DNA of 64,000 nt from Anarhynchus alexandrinus (GCA_008711295.1 VUYV01000331.1:728390-792389), one strand, 5' to 3'. Positions 28,740 to 40,886 are shown, numbered from the stretch's first letter. A program made the numbers and translations. The notes: a model not told the origin generated them from the sequence alone.

Positions 28740-29040
28740 AGAGGCTTTGGAGGGAGAGGGAGCTGGGAGAGCCCGGCTTGTTTAGTCTAGCAAAAGGCAG
28801 GCTGGGAGCAGAGCTGATTGCTCTGTATAAATATATCCAGGGGGTAAACATCAGGGAGGGAGAGGAGCTAATGTAAGCTATGAAGGACAGTGCTGGCACA
28901 GGAGATGGGGCTGAACCGGCCCCGAATAAATCCGGACCGGATGTTAAAAGAAAGGTCCTCCCCAGAAGGGTCCGACTGGGAGCATCCCAGTGGACCTTGA
29001 AGAGTTTGCCTTGAAGAGGAGGTTGAGGTGTGGTGTGTGA
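28740..29040 (+). mobile_element. Old CR1 LINE fragment (sense)
   Basis: Carries the CR1 3' region order in degraded form: TTGTTTAGTCTAGCAAAAGG, CTGATTGCTCTGTATAAATA, GGGTAAACATCAGGGAGGG, GACAGTGCTGGCACA and the CCGAATAAATCCGG block. This looks like the older CR1 type widespread in turtles and crocodilians and found as fossils in birds, clearly older than the copies at 40917 and 56641. It is truncated at both ends with no intact reading frame. Confidence 0.7.
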
Positions 29041-31089
29041 TTCACTGAGCCGGGAATACTTGGGAATTTCCCTGCCTCGCTGCCCTGTCTGCCTGTATAG
29101 ACCGGGAGGCTGCTGCCCAGCATGTTTGGGGTCCGATTGAAAGTACTGGGAGAGGACCCAGGAGCGCGGCGTTAAGGTTTGCGATGCTGAGCGGGGTAGG
29201 TTCGGGGGCTGAGCGTGTGTCTGCACGGCAGCACACGGTACGGGGAGAGAATTAGAAAACGGAGCAGCAAACGTGCTCGGCAGTCTTGAGGTGGTGCCTG
29301 GCGATGCGGTGATAAGCGACATGTGTGTTGTTGTGTTTTGGTTTGGGGTTGGTTGGGTGTTTTTTTTTTTGTTGGGTTTTTTTTTACAAACTCTGCAGAG
29401 GAAGTACTTGCACCCAGTTCGTGAGCTGGTTATATCAGATACAGAACAATTGCTCCATGGGCGTGTAACAACGGATGCTGTTCACACCCTCTTTTTTTTT
29501 TTTTCAACACCTCCCCTCCTCCCCCAAAATAAATTCTGCTCTATTTTTCATGGGGTGGGAGGAAGGGGGCCGTTTTCTTTTTTAGTTGGCTCTGACTTGG
29601 AAACGAATGAACTTGTTCACATATGTGACAGAGGCGTGAGAGCGTGCCTGCGTGCGTGGGTGGGGAGGAGAGCGGCGCCTTCTCTAGAGATGAGCTGGGT
29701 CTTCAGAGATCAAATGCATCTCCTGCACCTTCCCGTACAGAGCAGATTCTCTCCATCTTTGGCAACCTGCCTTCTCCGTGCTCCCAGATGGAGCCGTTAT
29801 GATCAGGGGAAGGAAGCAGAGAGGAAGAGAGGTCAGAAAAATGCTGAAAGACAACATGGAGGTCCAAGCATCACAGAAACTAGTAGAGAAAAAATAGCCA
29901 AAGGTATATACAGAGAGAGAATTTCTGTCCCCGCTCCATCTCACACGTGCGTGCGTATTATATACATAAGCATAAAGTATCATTAGTGTTTACATTGTCG
30001 TCAATCATCGTGGCATAAGACAGGAAAGGAGGTTTTTTTTCCCCCCCGGGCTATATTTTTCATGACAATTTTGCAAGGCATGTATATGCATATAAATAAA
30101 ACGGTGATATATGGCCAGGCTGAAGATATTTATATATTCTATACACTTGGAGAGTGCCACACTATCAAGTTCCCCTTAAATTTCCTATATTCTCTCTGTG
30201 TGTACCCCGCACTATGAGTATTTGTGTGCGTTGTGTAATGTACACACATGCTTAGGTTTATTGCTGACTTTATTCAATGAGCCATTGCATGTTCCCCACA
30301 TCTCTAAAACATGGGGAGCAGAGGGTGGTATCTTGGGGTGCTGTGGAATTGCTCAGGTTCCGTACGTCACTGCACGGCCCTAGGTGATAGATAATCTCTT
30401 CCAACTGCTGCATGTTGAGCCCTGCAGCACTGAAGAGGTCCTGATATCGCTTTTGCTGCTCTTTCCTCTCCCCAGGCAGAACACATCTTTTCCTGGGTCA
30501 GGAGGCGGTGGAAGCCCCCACCGCTTCGCTGGGACAGATGCACATCAGTGCCGTTAGTCCCTAAAACCTCTTGCAGGGTCCATCGCTTCGGCTCCGCCAA
30601 GGCTTCCAGGGAACTCTCAAGCACATCCACCGGTCCCAACCCGGGCGTGGGGACCAGTTTCAGTCCATCCAAGGCAGCTCCCAAACCCGGCTGAACACAC
30701 CCAGAGAAACCTCTGTGGTCAGCAGCCTCCCGAACCTGCCTCCCCACCTCCAGGCTCACCGCCAGCCCTCGCCGCCCTGCCGCGAGCCAGCCGAGATTCG
30801 GCTCCCATCAGGGGCAGCTCTTTGCGTTTATCTCCTTGCCATCCACCCAAGAAAAGACCCATATTGTCTCCGTGGCGAAAAGAAAGCTGCTGTGTCACTT
30901 TGACGGCGGTTGTTTTATCTGGAAAGGGGGTGAGCAGCTTTGAAAGCCTGTTTCTATCCGGCTCCACGTGCTGGGGGGAGACTCGGGGGGGTCCTCAAAA
31001 GGTGCAAATTGCAGCTGCACAATTAAATAACGGGGTGTGTCCCGGCCTCGGCGGTCCCCTGGGCAGCACAGCCCTAACGAGGAGACAGT

Positions 31090-31340
31090 GGCATTACTAA
31101 TCAGGGCTTTGACCTTTACATGGCTTTTATTTAATACACATTCCACACTTCCCCAAACTCCCATCCAAAACATTGACATTTCCGCTGATAGATTGGGTCA
31201 GATTTTGGAGTAGTTGGGGGACTCGGTTCACTCTTACAATGGTTAAATTCTTACAGCTAAATGGGCTTATTCAGTTAGTGCAGCAGCTGGTGTGATTTCG
31301 AGAAGAAAATAAACATTTCCTTCAAATATTTTGATTGGCA
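31090..31340. promoter_or_regulatory. AT-rich island upstream of the minisatellite
   Basis: About 250 bp of AT-richer unique sequence with CCTTTACATGGC, GATTTTGGAG and CAGCAGCTGGTGTG (E-box). Possible conserved non-coding element; not verifiable here. Confidence 0.25.
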
Positions 31341-31854
31341 ACCGGACAACTGAAATACTCAAGCTCGGATTGCCAGGGTCCAAAAAAGCGAAGCGGGGGC
31401 TGGCCGGCGAGCGAGGCGAGCCGTAGTAAATCCCGCCAGGCAGGGCTTCCACGCACGCCGGCGCAGCACACGCGCGCGTGCGAGGCGCTGGGCTCTGCCT
31501 GTGCTGGGGACGGGGATGGTGGGATGCGGGTGTTTAAAGCCCCGCGGCGGCTGTGATTTCCCAGGGAAAGCGGGGGGGGGGGTCCGAAGGGTACAACTTC
31601 GCCCCCCTCCTCTTTCCCTGGCGTTCGCTGAGCACGGCGCTTGCTCCGGGTTGCCGGTTGATGGCTTGGCTGAGCGTGACGGAGGGTTGCTTTGCTGCTG
31701 AGTTAGGTGGTTATGGAGGGTATTAATGGCGATGTTTTATTTGGACCTCGCTGGGGCGGTTTCAGCGGGGATCTTCTCAGGCGCAGGGCAGGAGGGCCGA
31801 TGGCCCCGGCCGGGATGGCGGCATGGGGCTGTGTGGCTCTGACTTGTACAGATT

Positions 31855-32235
31855 CGTGAGGTGGAAGGGCAGCCCTGAGGCGAGGGAGCTGAGATGGAGG
31901 GGCAGCCTTAAGGTGAAGACTGATATGGGGGGGCAGCCATGAGGTGAAGACTGATATGGAGGGGCAGCCATGAGGTGAAGGAGCAGAGATGGAGGGGCAG
32001 CCCTGGGGTGAAGGAGCAGAGATGGAGGGGCAGCCTTAAGGTGAAGGAGACAGGATGGAGGGGCAGCCCTGAGGTGAAGGAGGGATGATGGAGGGGCAGC
32101 CCTGAGGCGAGGAAGCTGGGATGGAGGGGCAGCCCCTGAGGTGAAGGAGACAGGATGGAGGGGCAGCCCTAAGATGAAGATTGAGATGGAGGGGCGGCCC
32201 TGAGGTGAAGCAGCTGGGATGGAGGGGCAGCCCTA
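31855..32235. repeat. 31-34 bp minisatellite, at least 12 copies
   Basis: The unit core GATGGAGGGGCAGCCCTGAG plus GTGAAGGAG is repeated. The anchor GGCAGCC or GGCGGCC recurs at 31868, 31901, 31932, 31963, 31996, 32029, 32062, 32095, 32128, 32162, 32193 and 32226. The array runs directly into an assembly gap, so its true copy number is unknown and probably larger. Confidence 0.95.
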
Positions 32236-32317
32236 NNNNNNNNNNNNNNNNNNNNNNNNNNNNNNNNNNNNNNNNNNNNNNNNNNNNNNNNNNNNNNNNN
32301 NNNNNNNNNNNNNNNNN
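32236..32317. other. Assembly gap (82 N)
   Basis: The gap lies between the minisatellite and a very GC-rich CpG island; both are hard to sequence. Confidence 0.98.
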
Positions 32318-32680
32318 TCCCTCTAGCGGCCGCCTCCCGCCGCGGGCCCGGCGGCCATTGCCCTCTGCTGGCGGCGGGACGGGCCCCGGCCGGGGCTTCC
32401 CCTCAGCCGGCGACCGCCTCCCTCCGCCCCGGGCCCTGCGGGGAGCCGGGGTCGCCGCCGCCGAGCCCCGCGGCGGGCCGGGCCGTGGACACCATGGCGG
32501 TGGTTAACGGGGAGGCCGCTGTCCGCCAGGCAGCTCCGTGTCTCAGCCTGGCGATGGCCGCCTCAGCCCCGTGCGGCCGGGGCGGCTCTCCTGCCTGGGG
32601 ATGTCCCGGGTGTCCCGGTGGGGATGGACGGGCTTCACCTCCCCAGGGGGCTGCCGGGGGCCATGGCAAAACAGAGACCG
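32318..32680. promoter_or_regulatory. Intronic CpG island with CTCF-like and YY1-like sites
   Basis: The first 200 bases hold roughly 30 CpG dinucleotides, by far the densest CpG stretch seen in the window. TGCCCTCTGCTGGC at 32359-32372 is, on the minus strand, GCCAGCAGAGGGCA, close to the CTCF core. CACCATGGCGG at 32491-32500 resembles both a Kozak ATG (32494) and the YY1 motif ATGGCGG, which is common just after start sites of CpG-island promoters. The frame from that ATG stays open to 32751 but codes for nothing I recognise. It could be an alternative or antisense promoter, or an insulator; there is no direct evidence of transcription. Confidence 0.45.
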
Positions 32681-35600
32681 ACATTATACAGCGGAGCAGC
32701 CTGGTGTCTGGTTGCCACAGCCTGAGAAGGCCGAACCCACCCACTCAATAACACAGAGACAAAATACACAAGTGGTTTTTTGGGTTATTTGGGTTTTTTT
32801 CATAAAGCCTCAGACTGGTCGGAGAAAGCTGGAGCTTTATTCTGGCCCAGACTTAAAGCCCGAGGCCCGGCGAAGACGAAAGCGAGTTGGTCATGGCCGC
32901 TTGTACACCCCACTCGCTCCGCGGCGCCGTGGGTTTTCCTCGGCAGAGCCAAACGATTTGGTTTCTGAGGGATTTGCACCCTCACACCCTCAGATTTACA
33001 GAGGCCCAAAGTGCCGTCTGTCTGAGATGAGGGGGATGCAAAGCCCGGCGCCCGGAGAGCTCACCCGCTGCCCGCCGGTGCTCTGCAGGCAATGGCGGGA
33101 GTGTGTCGAGACCCGACGGTCTCGCTGTGCTTTGCTCGTCACACGCAGCGCCTGCAATTAACACTCTTACACGCTTGCCTCTAAATTAGTAGCAAGGACC
33201 CATTGCCAAACGTTGCAAGTTCAGGCCAATAAAACGTAGCTTTTTAAAAAAAAAAAACACCACCCTTTGAGCGTGTTATAGAGGAAAAGGGAAATGTGCC
33301 CTGAGCACTTAGGTTTTATTTCGATTTGCATTTTATGGAATATTATTTATGGGCATGTGAAAGCTTAATGAAGGAGCGTGGTCTGGTCGCTGGAGATTGT
33401 CATCTGCTCTGGGGAAGGCAGTGTGCGGCAGTCTGGGTTTTTGGGGGGCTGGGGAGCGATTTTGAGGCTGCTTTCTCTCAGTGTACGGCAAAACAGTCCA
33501 GCTACCTGGACCGCAGTGGCCTGGCTGCGTGTGTGTAAGGTGGGAGCATTGAGAAAATAGCACTTTTTCTCTCCGGTCCAAGTTCAGCCAGGATTTTTGA
33601 CCCCTTATCCTGTGATACTGCTGGATTGCTAAAGCTACAGGCTCTGGTCAAGCTGCTTCTTGCAGAGCTGGTCTCCAAACCTCAGCTCACACCGCCTGAG
33701 AGCAGCTTTGGTGCTGCTTTGGCAGCAACGTGGCTTTGGGATGGGGCAGAGCGTCCTGCTGGCAGGCCGGGAGGTGAAATCAGGTTGGTTTGGTCAGTTG
33801 TGAGCGTTTTTTTGCGCAGCGTAGTGCTTTTCCAGCCAGCCCAAGCACGCTACCCCTCCGCATGGCATGCAAGAGGGACGGCCCTTGCGGCCGGGCAGCC
33901 GCTTCCACGCTGGGCTCGGCTGCATCCAGCCCCGGGTGTGTGCAGAGCGGTGCGGTTCGTGACAGCTTTGAGCTGCTCCTCTCTTATCTGGCACCAAAGC
34001 CGCAGCCACGTTCACAAACCAGGTGCTCCCCCGCCTTTCTCCTCGGTGGAGCCTGCGTGGGAAGGCAGGCGCTGCCGATCGCCCGCAAAATGGCTGGAGG
34101 GGAGGGAGGAACCTCTCCTCCCCTTCTCCTTCCCGCGGCCGATGGCTGAAGGACTCACCTGGGATGAGAAAGAAGGTTCAGATCAAATCCCCTCCCTATC
34201 TGCCCCTCCAGAGCATGCCCTTGCCACTAGTTAGCTGGAAGGGATTAGCTCAAGTATTTTTTCCTGGGGGAATGCTGCAGGGCCTGGAACACCAGCCCTG
34301 AGAAGTTAAAAATGCTTCATCATAATAAATACATATAAAACACACATACCTATGCATGCATAGCAAACACAATCATATAAATGTGTGTCTATATACATAT
34401 GCATATCTAAAACCAACAAGCACGTTTGTCGTACTCATCTCAGACGTTTTCTTGCTCAGAGTCAATTCAAAATCCAGCCAATGTGACAAAAAAAAAATCG
34501 CTGTGGCCAGATGACATCCCACTACCAAAGCAGAAAGGTGCGATGCCCCTGCTTTTAACAAGGGAAAAACGGGGGGCTTGGGAGCAAACAGAAAGGATGA
34601 AGAGCCACCTCCAGCTGGCCAAGGCTTTGAGCTCGGAGTCCCAGCCAAACGCTTTGGGCTAGAACTGCTCTTTCTAGAGATTGTCGTCTCATGAGGGGTG
34701 TTAAAAGGCTGAGAAAGGCGCAGTCGTGACATTTCTAGCCATGTCCTCCTGCATAACCAGTGCCAGAGCTTGGCACTCAAGGACAGGGGTTTCGCGTCTC
34801 TCCTTGGAGAGCAAAACTCAGTTCTCTCTGTCTCAGGTGCGCCAAGGCTGGGGGTGTGCTGGGCTCTGTAAGGAAGTGGCACAAGCCTCGGGACAGCTAA
34901 GAGCCGCAGAAAAGCCTTGAGGTCCTCAAAGGATCTGCTATTGTGGGTTCCCATCTCTAACCTGGGCTTCCCACAGGAGCACGGGACCCAGCAGCACCGG
35001 GCAGAGGTCCCTCTCCAGTTACAAGCTGGCTGCGACCCTCTTTGGGTTCAGCTCCCCCAAGAAAAGGCACTGGGGGCTCCAGCATCCGAAGGAGCTGGGT
35101 AACGTCCCCACCATGCTGCCCCAAGTCTCCCTTCCCCCAGCAAGAAGAAAGTCTGAATTTCTCACTCTCTTTATCCTCTTGGAAGGAGCAAAATACACAG
35201 AGAAATGAACCAGAGGGATATTGTGGCTCCTAGCTTGGGAGTTTTCAGCTGTGTGTTTATCAGCTCCATCCCCTGATGGTATCAGCACGAACAGGCCACC
35301 CACAAGAAGGCTTAGCAGGCTGGTCTGGACTCCAGCTTTTCCTCTCTGTCTCCGTGTGTGTGTATATACACCACCGACTATCTCAGGGACCGGCCGTCTG
35401 GGGCCTGCATCCATTTATTTACTACACAGCTGATGTAATGGCTAAACATTTTTTTCTGTGTTTATGGGGTGCGTTTTTTTAATCTGCCAGAGATGAATCG
35501 ACCCTTAGAGAAGTCAGCTTAGTCGTGTCCCTTCTTGGATAGGAAACAACAAATTTTAGGACAGGAAATGGGAACAACTTAAACAAACGGGTTTAGGATT

Positions 35601-35719
35601 TTTGTATTTTAAGTTCCTCAGCTCTGTCTGCCCTGGCAGATCCAGGAGATGCTTTTCCCTCTGACTTTAATTCCTTGGGCAGGAGGTGGGACAAACTCTA
35701 CAAGCCTCAAGGAGGATAA

Positions 35720-36280
<561 letters not shown>

Positions 36281-36542
36281 AAGGAACTCAACTGGGCACC
36301 GATAGCTTTAACTTAAACAGCCACAGTTACGTTACTCCTTTTGGTAGTGAACAGAGCAAAATGATGCCTAGGGAAAGGGTAAACCAAAGTCTCCCAAACC
36401 AAAAGCAAACCGGGATCTTCTGCATGCAAGCATGGACAAACATCAAGCAAAGACGGCCCAAGACCTACGTTTCATTTCAAGATGAACGTCCACGAGGCTT
36501 GAATTTGTCGCTTGATGTGGTTCCTTTTGTATGTATGTGGAT

Positions 36543-36550
36543 TGTACATA
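36543..36550 (+). promoter_or_regulatory. Pumilio response element
   Basis: TGTACATA matches the PUM consensus TGTANATA, on the sense strand of the 3'UTR, 263 nt after the stop. Confidence 0.5.
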
Positions 36551-37424
36551 GGGAAAAAAAAACCAAAAACGGACATGTGAAATCAGATGTTTGTTTCTTG
36601 CAGAATACTTCTCAGTCATCTCACTCGCACCTCTTCCCCACACAAAGCATTCAAAAGTTACGAAAAGCTCACCCTTCTTCTGCGAAATGTTTCAGAGAAG
36701 AGAAAAGACCAGGGAGTCATCCAAGCCATCTCTCTGCCAATGCAGGAAGACTGAACTGAAAAAAAAAAAGAAAAGAAAAAAAAAGAAAAAACCCCCCCGT
36801 TGTCTCCTCTCCTTCCCTCCCCACCAGTGTAGGGCCCTTGACCACCAAAGAGCTCCGGGACGACGCCAGCGCCGCGCGTGGCACGTGAGAGTCTGGTTTA
36901 CAGCACAACCGCGGGGACTCGGGCACGCGCGGGGGCTGCGCGCTCCTCGCGGGTCGGTCGGCATCAGCCACGTGAACAAGAGCTGTGATGTGATTATTAT
37001 TATTTGTTGTTGACGACAGAGGTTGTATTGTTCATTTTTGTCATTGTCGTCATTTTTAAAACAGTAACGTGGCTGATCCCGTGCCTGACAGACCCCCCCC
37101 TTTCCTGTATGTTTACATATGAGATGTACTTTTTACGAGACGTGTTTCGTTTTGTTTTGTTTGCTCTTTTGTCCTGACCTCACCATTCAATTCTTTGCTC
37201 CTCTTAGCAAATCTCAGTGATGGTGGCTGAAGCGAAGGCGGCGTTCAGGACAATCCCAGATGTATGACATGCACTTCTAAGCGCGTTAGCTGCAAAAGGG
37301 ACTCGGGAGCCTTTGGCATGACCCTGCCACCGGTCTCTGGGTCTTCCTTTCATCCTCTCTGAGTGGCGACACATGCAGCTGGTGGCAAAGCATCATATTT
37401 CTCTTATGATTCTTTCCCATGTTT

Positions 37425-37641
37425 TCACCCAGAGTGGATTGACACACGATAACTATTTTTTTTTTTTATTAAGAAACGACTTAGTTCATACTGAAAGCTC
37501 TAACTGAGATTTGGAGAAAGGAGCAATTTCTACNTCACCCAGAGTGGATTGACACACGATGACTATTTTTTTTTTATTAAGAAATGACTTAGTTCATACT
37601 GAAAGCTCTAACTGAGATTTGGAGAAAGGAGCAATTTCTAC
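37425..37641 (+). repeat. 108-bp tandem duplication around an N
   Basis: Copy 1 (37425-37533) and copy 2 (37535-37641) both begin TCACCCAGAGTGGATTGACA and end GCAATTTCTAC. They differ by two transitions and in T-run length. The single N at 37534 lies exactly between them, which points to two overlapping contig ends joined without merging rather than a biological duplication. Confidence 0.95.
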
Positions 37642-38445
37642 TCAGTCCCTTGGTGGTGGGAATATTGCGAAGCAATGTTATCTGGCATTTTCTGTCCCCT
37701 CATCCTCCTTTCCTTTCCCCCGAGTGACCCAGAGCACGGGGATCTTGCTGCAGATGAATAAGCTGAAGAAGGGGCAGGAAAAGTACCGCTGGCTGTCGGT
37801 AGCTGGTTGCCTCACGTGGCATTTGGAGTAACCAGGTCTCCTGGGCACCGCACACCCTCGTGGTGCCCAACCCAAAGAGGTTGCCACCTGTACGGGACGG
37901 TGACGGGAGGCAGCCGGAGGGGTGGCAGGGGCTCCCCCACGGCCAGGTCAGTGGCCTGGCTCTGACGCACGCCGCAGGGTTACATCGCCTCCCGTGAGCC
38001 GGCTGTGCTTGCTGCTGGCGTGGGAATTCGGGCTGGATTTGGGATTCCTCACGCCGGCAGGGCTGAGGGTGCGTGGGCAGGTTCCCAGGGAGCACGTAAC
38101 CGCGGTACCCACTGCCCTCCGCAGCTTTCCCTGCAGCAAGGGGACAGGCACAGTCCCAGATCCCAGTGCCACCGGTAACCAAACCTTTTTTTTTTTTTTT
38201 TTTTGCATAAGCATAGGAAAATTGAAACCCCACATTGCTCTCCTGGCCCCTCTGTCTAAGTTACAGCATTACAGCCGCGCCGCCTGTCACCAAATCTCAG
38301 TTGGCAGCTTGTCAGCCCTCGGTTGAGGTACAGAGCGTTGTAATTGCACTACCACGTCAAGACTGGAGCAAGACATCCTGGCTTCGTTGGAAAGCTGCGA
38401 TGACCACTCATGAGTTAAATAAGCAACGAGAAGAACAACTCTTTT

Positions 38446-38469
38446 TAATAATAATAATAATAATAATTA
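38446..38469. repeat. (AAT)n microsatellite in 3'UTR
   Basis: Seven AAT-type units followed by an A-run. Confidence 0.9.
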
Positions 38470-38692
38470 AAAAAAAAAAAAAGCCCTACCCCATCAAAAC
38501 TGCAACCTTCACTTGCCTTAGCGACAGCGAGCACCTCTCCGGTGCTTGCCACCTGTAGAAACTGGACCGCGGCAGCCTGTGTTTTGATGCATTTACGTTT
38601 ATCATCCGATCGCGCCACTGATGGAAAGCACAAAGAAAACAAGGCATTCGTAGTAGTAGGTTAATTTAAGACTGTTCGTAGCGAATTTAAAG

Positions 38693-38706
38693 AATAAAAT
38701 AATAAA
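38693..38706 (+). promoter_or_regulatory. Proximal poly(A) signals (candidate)
   Basis: Two AATAAA hexamers, 38693-38698 and 38701-38706, within the RUNX3 3'UTR, about 2.4 kb after the stop. A T-rich stretch follows at 38725-38732. Confidence 0.4.
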
Positions 38707-38755
38707 AAAAAGAATGGCAACGATGTTGTTTTTATGACATATTGTCATGTGAAGG

Positions 38756-38763
38756 TGTAAATA
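38756..38763 (+). promoter_or_regulatory. Pumilio response element
   Basis: TGTAAATA, a perfect PUM site on the sense strand of the AT-rich distal 3'UTR. Confidence 0.55.
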
Positions 38764-39224
38764 TATGCACCTCTATTGTATGCAGATGGTCACAAGACAG
38801 GCCAACGTTTTTTGCTTTGCACTATAATTTGCTTTTTTAAAAAAATGCACAATCGCTTGTACAGTAAAACCCCTTTGTCTGGCTCACAGAATATTTAACT
38901 ATAAAATCTAATTTTTGGTCTTATTTGTTATAATAATATAATTCTTAAATGTGTTGAAGGATTCGATTCTTAATAATGCTTCTAATACTTGTATGTGCAG
39001 GGTAAAATAACAACAAACGACTAAGGAGATGAGAACAAAGAGCTTTGTAGATAAAGAAGGCTAAAGTTGTTGGTTTTTTTAATGGTGTCTTACGATGGAC
39101 ATTAAAAACAAATGCTAGTGATACCAAATAATGTGGTTATTTGTGTAATATACCAGCCCTACTTGAAGGTAATGCCCTATATTTAATATGTAGCCCATCT
39201 TTTTAACCTGTAGCACTTGTCACT

Positions 39225-39256
39225 GGGGAGGGGGGAGGCGGGGAGGGAGGGAGAGG
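39225..39256 (+). other. G-quadruplex-prone tract
   Basis: Five or more runs of three to six G separated by one or two bases (GGGGAGGGGGGAGGCGGGG, then AGGGAGGGA), on the RNA-sense strand of the distal 3'UTR. Confidence 0.7.
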
Positions 39257-39503
39257 AAGAGGAGGGTCTGCTCCGGTTGAAGTCATTGGAAGAAGCTCTC
39301 GCTGGAGACCTCTCCGCGGCGCTGGCTTCAGTGAGAACAGAGCCGGGCTCCTTCGCCAGCGGGTGGAAACCGCCTTGGTACGAAGCCGTAGCAAAAGTGG
39401 TCGGTTCTGCTTTTCTGTTAGCGGTGTCGATGTTCTTATCCAATGTACGTGATTATATCGTCAGGCCTCCGTGTAATCATTTTAATGACTTTCCATGTGG
39501 AAT

Positions 39504-39509
39504 AATAAA
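39504..39509 (+). promoter_or_regulatory. RUNX3: Distal RUNX3 poly(A) signal
   Basis: AATAAA in the context GGAATAATAAACGTACGG. The AT-rich 3'UTR composition changes to GC-rich sequence immediately downstream, which supports this as the main cleavage region (about 39520-39530). Confidence 0.65.
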
Positions 39510-39529
39510 CGTACGGTTACAAGTCTCCC

Positions 39530-40886
39530 CGGTGCCTTCCGCCTGCTCACTTCTCGCCGGGGGGAGCAGATCTGTGCCCCGGTGCAGAGGAAGGTTTGTC
39601 ACGCTGCTCTTTCTCCAGGGTCTCATTTTGGCACCTCTCCGAGCATCCCGGTGCCTGGATCCGGTGTCGGGGGGGGACTCACAGCTGCTCTTGACCAGTT
39701 TGGCCCAAGCAGGCGTTGCAAGGGTGTTGGGGAGGAGGGCAGGCGGGTGCCTTCATAGGGGTGCAATGGGGGGGGGACCCATTGGGCTCTGAGCTCTGAG
39801 CAAACCCCTTTAGGCTTCTCCAAGGTGGGTCTGGACCACTCGCGCTGCGCCAAGCTAGACCTAGCAGGTGATCCCTGCATCCCCAGCCAAGCGTCCCGCG
39901 CCCCGACCGCCGCCTGTCATCGCTTCCCGAGACACAAAAGCTCCGGCACAAATCCTAAACAGGACCCACATTCCCAGGCGGTCCAAGCCCAAACCCCTTA
40001 GCACTCACCACTCGCCTCCAGAACCCAAATGACAGCTGAAAAGCAAAAATAAAAATAAAATTACAAAAAAAAGCCCAGCCTACAATAGCGTCCGGTGCCA
40101 AAGCGCTGTAGGCTGGGGGCTCCCGAGGAGCCAAGGCACTCAACGCAAGCGTTATTCATGAGCCCGGCGAAGGCAGCGGCCGCGGCGATGCCAACGCTTT
40201 GCCCATCGAGCGGCGCTCGGGGCGGACACACCGGAGCCGATGCTCTGCCTCTCCTTTGCGGCAGCTCCGTAAGCGTAGCCCTTAGCGGTGTTTGCACAGA
40301 AAGAATGAAAAAATAAAAAAAGAAAGGCAAGAAAAAAATAGGAAAAGCTGGAACAAAACCGCAATAAATGCTAATATGGGCGAGAACCCGGCCCCGCAGC
40401 CCTGGCCAGCGGAAATGTGTTTCAAGTCAAACCCTCGACATACCCGCCTTTTCTTCACAGCTACTGGGAGAGAAACACCCCGAGGTGCAGCTATTATTTA
40501 CAGGAACTTTCCATTCCAAATTGATCCCCGCTTCACTCGCAGCCTCGTCTAAAGCTGCGATGAAAAGAGAGAAGGAGGAGGAGAGGGGAAAAGAAAAAGA
40601 GGACGAATAAAAAGGGCTTTGTTGTACCGACGTGCACTGGGCCACCCGCGGAAAAGGGGCTTTCGAGGGGTGCAGCCCCTCTGCGAAGTGGTTTTGGTGG
40701 TGGTGCCCAAGGGGTGATGCCCATCGGGGGGGGTGAGGCTGCGGCCGCGTCAGGCGCTGCCCTTGGGGACGCTGCTGGACCTGGCCAGCACGGGGAGGAC
40801 ACGGCGGCAGCTGAAATAGGGCTGGGAGACCCAGGAAGCTCCGCCGGCCCATGGTGTTAAACGTACCCAACACCTGAGGACCAGAA
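39530..40886. other. Intergenic sequence downstream of RUNX3
   Basis: GC-rich unique sequence with A-rich stretches at 40040-40070 and 40305-40345. No exon, repeat family or RNA gene was recognised. Confidence 0.6.

Larger units (their letters stand above)
36281..39525 (+). other. RUNX3: RUNX3 3' untranslated region
   Basis: About 3.2 kb from the stop codon to just after the AATAAA at 39504-39509. It is AT-rich compared with its surroundings, especially 38640-39200. It includes an (A/AG)n tract at about 36758-36790, two Pumilio-type sites (36543-36550, 38756-38763), an (AAT)n tract (38446-38469), a duplicated segment around an N (37425-37641) and a G-rich tract near the end. Earlier AATAAA signals at 38693-38698 and 38701-38706 could give a shorter isoform. 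The extent is inferred from signals and composition. Confidence 0.7.

Noticed and set aside
31855..32235. CRISPR-like regular repeats
   Set aside because: Contiguous tandem units without unique spacers in a vertebrate genome; this is a minisatellite.
32690..32860. Possible solo LTR on the minus strand (reversed AATAAA at 32836-32841)
   Set aside because: No TG...CA ends, no target-site duplication and no primer-binding or internal viral sequence seen.
32538..33257. Possible retrogene: open frame to 33161, AATAAA at 33228-33233, then an A-run at 33246-33257
   Set aside because: The translated product resembles no known protein and no flanking direct repeats are evident; the poly(A)-like end may be chance.
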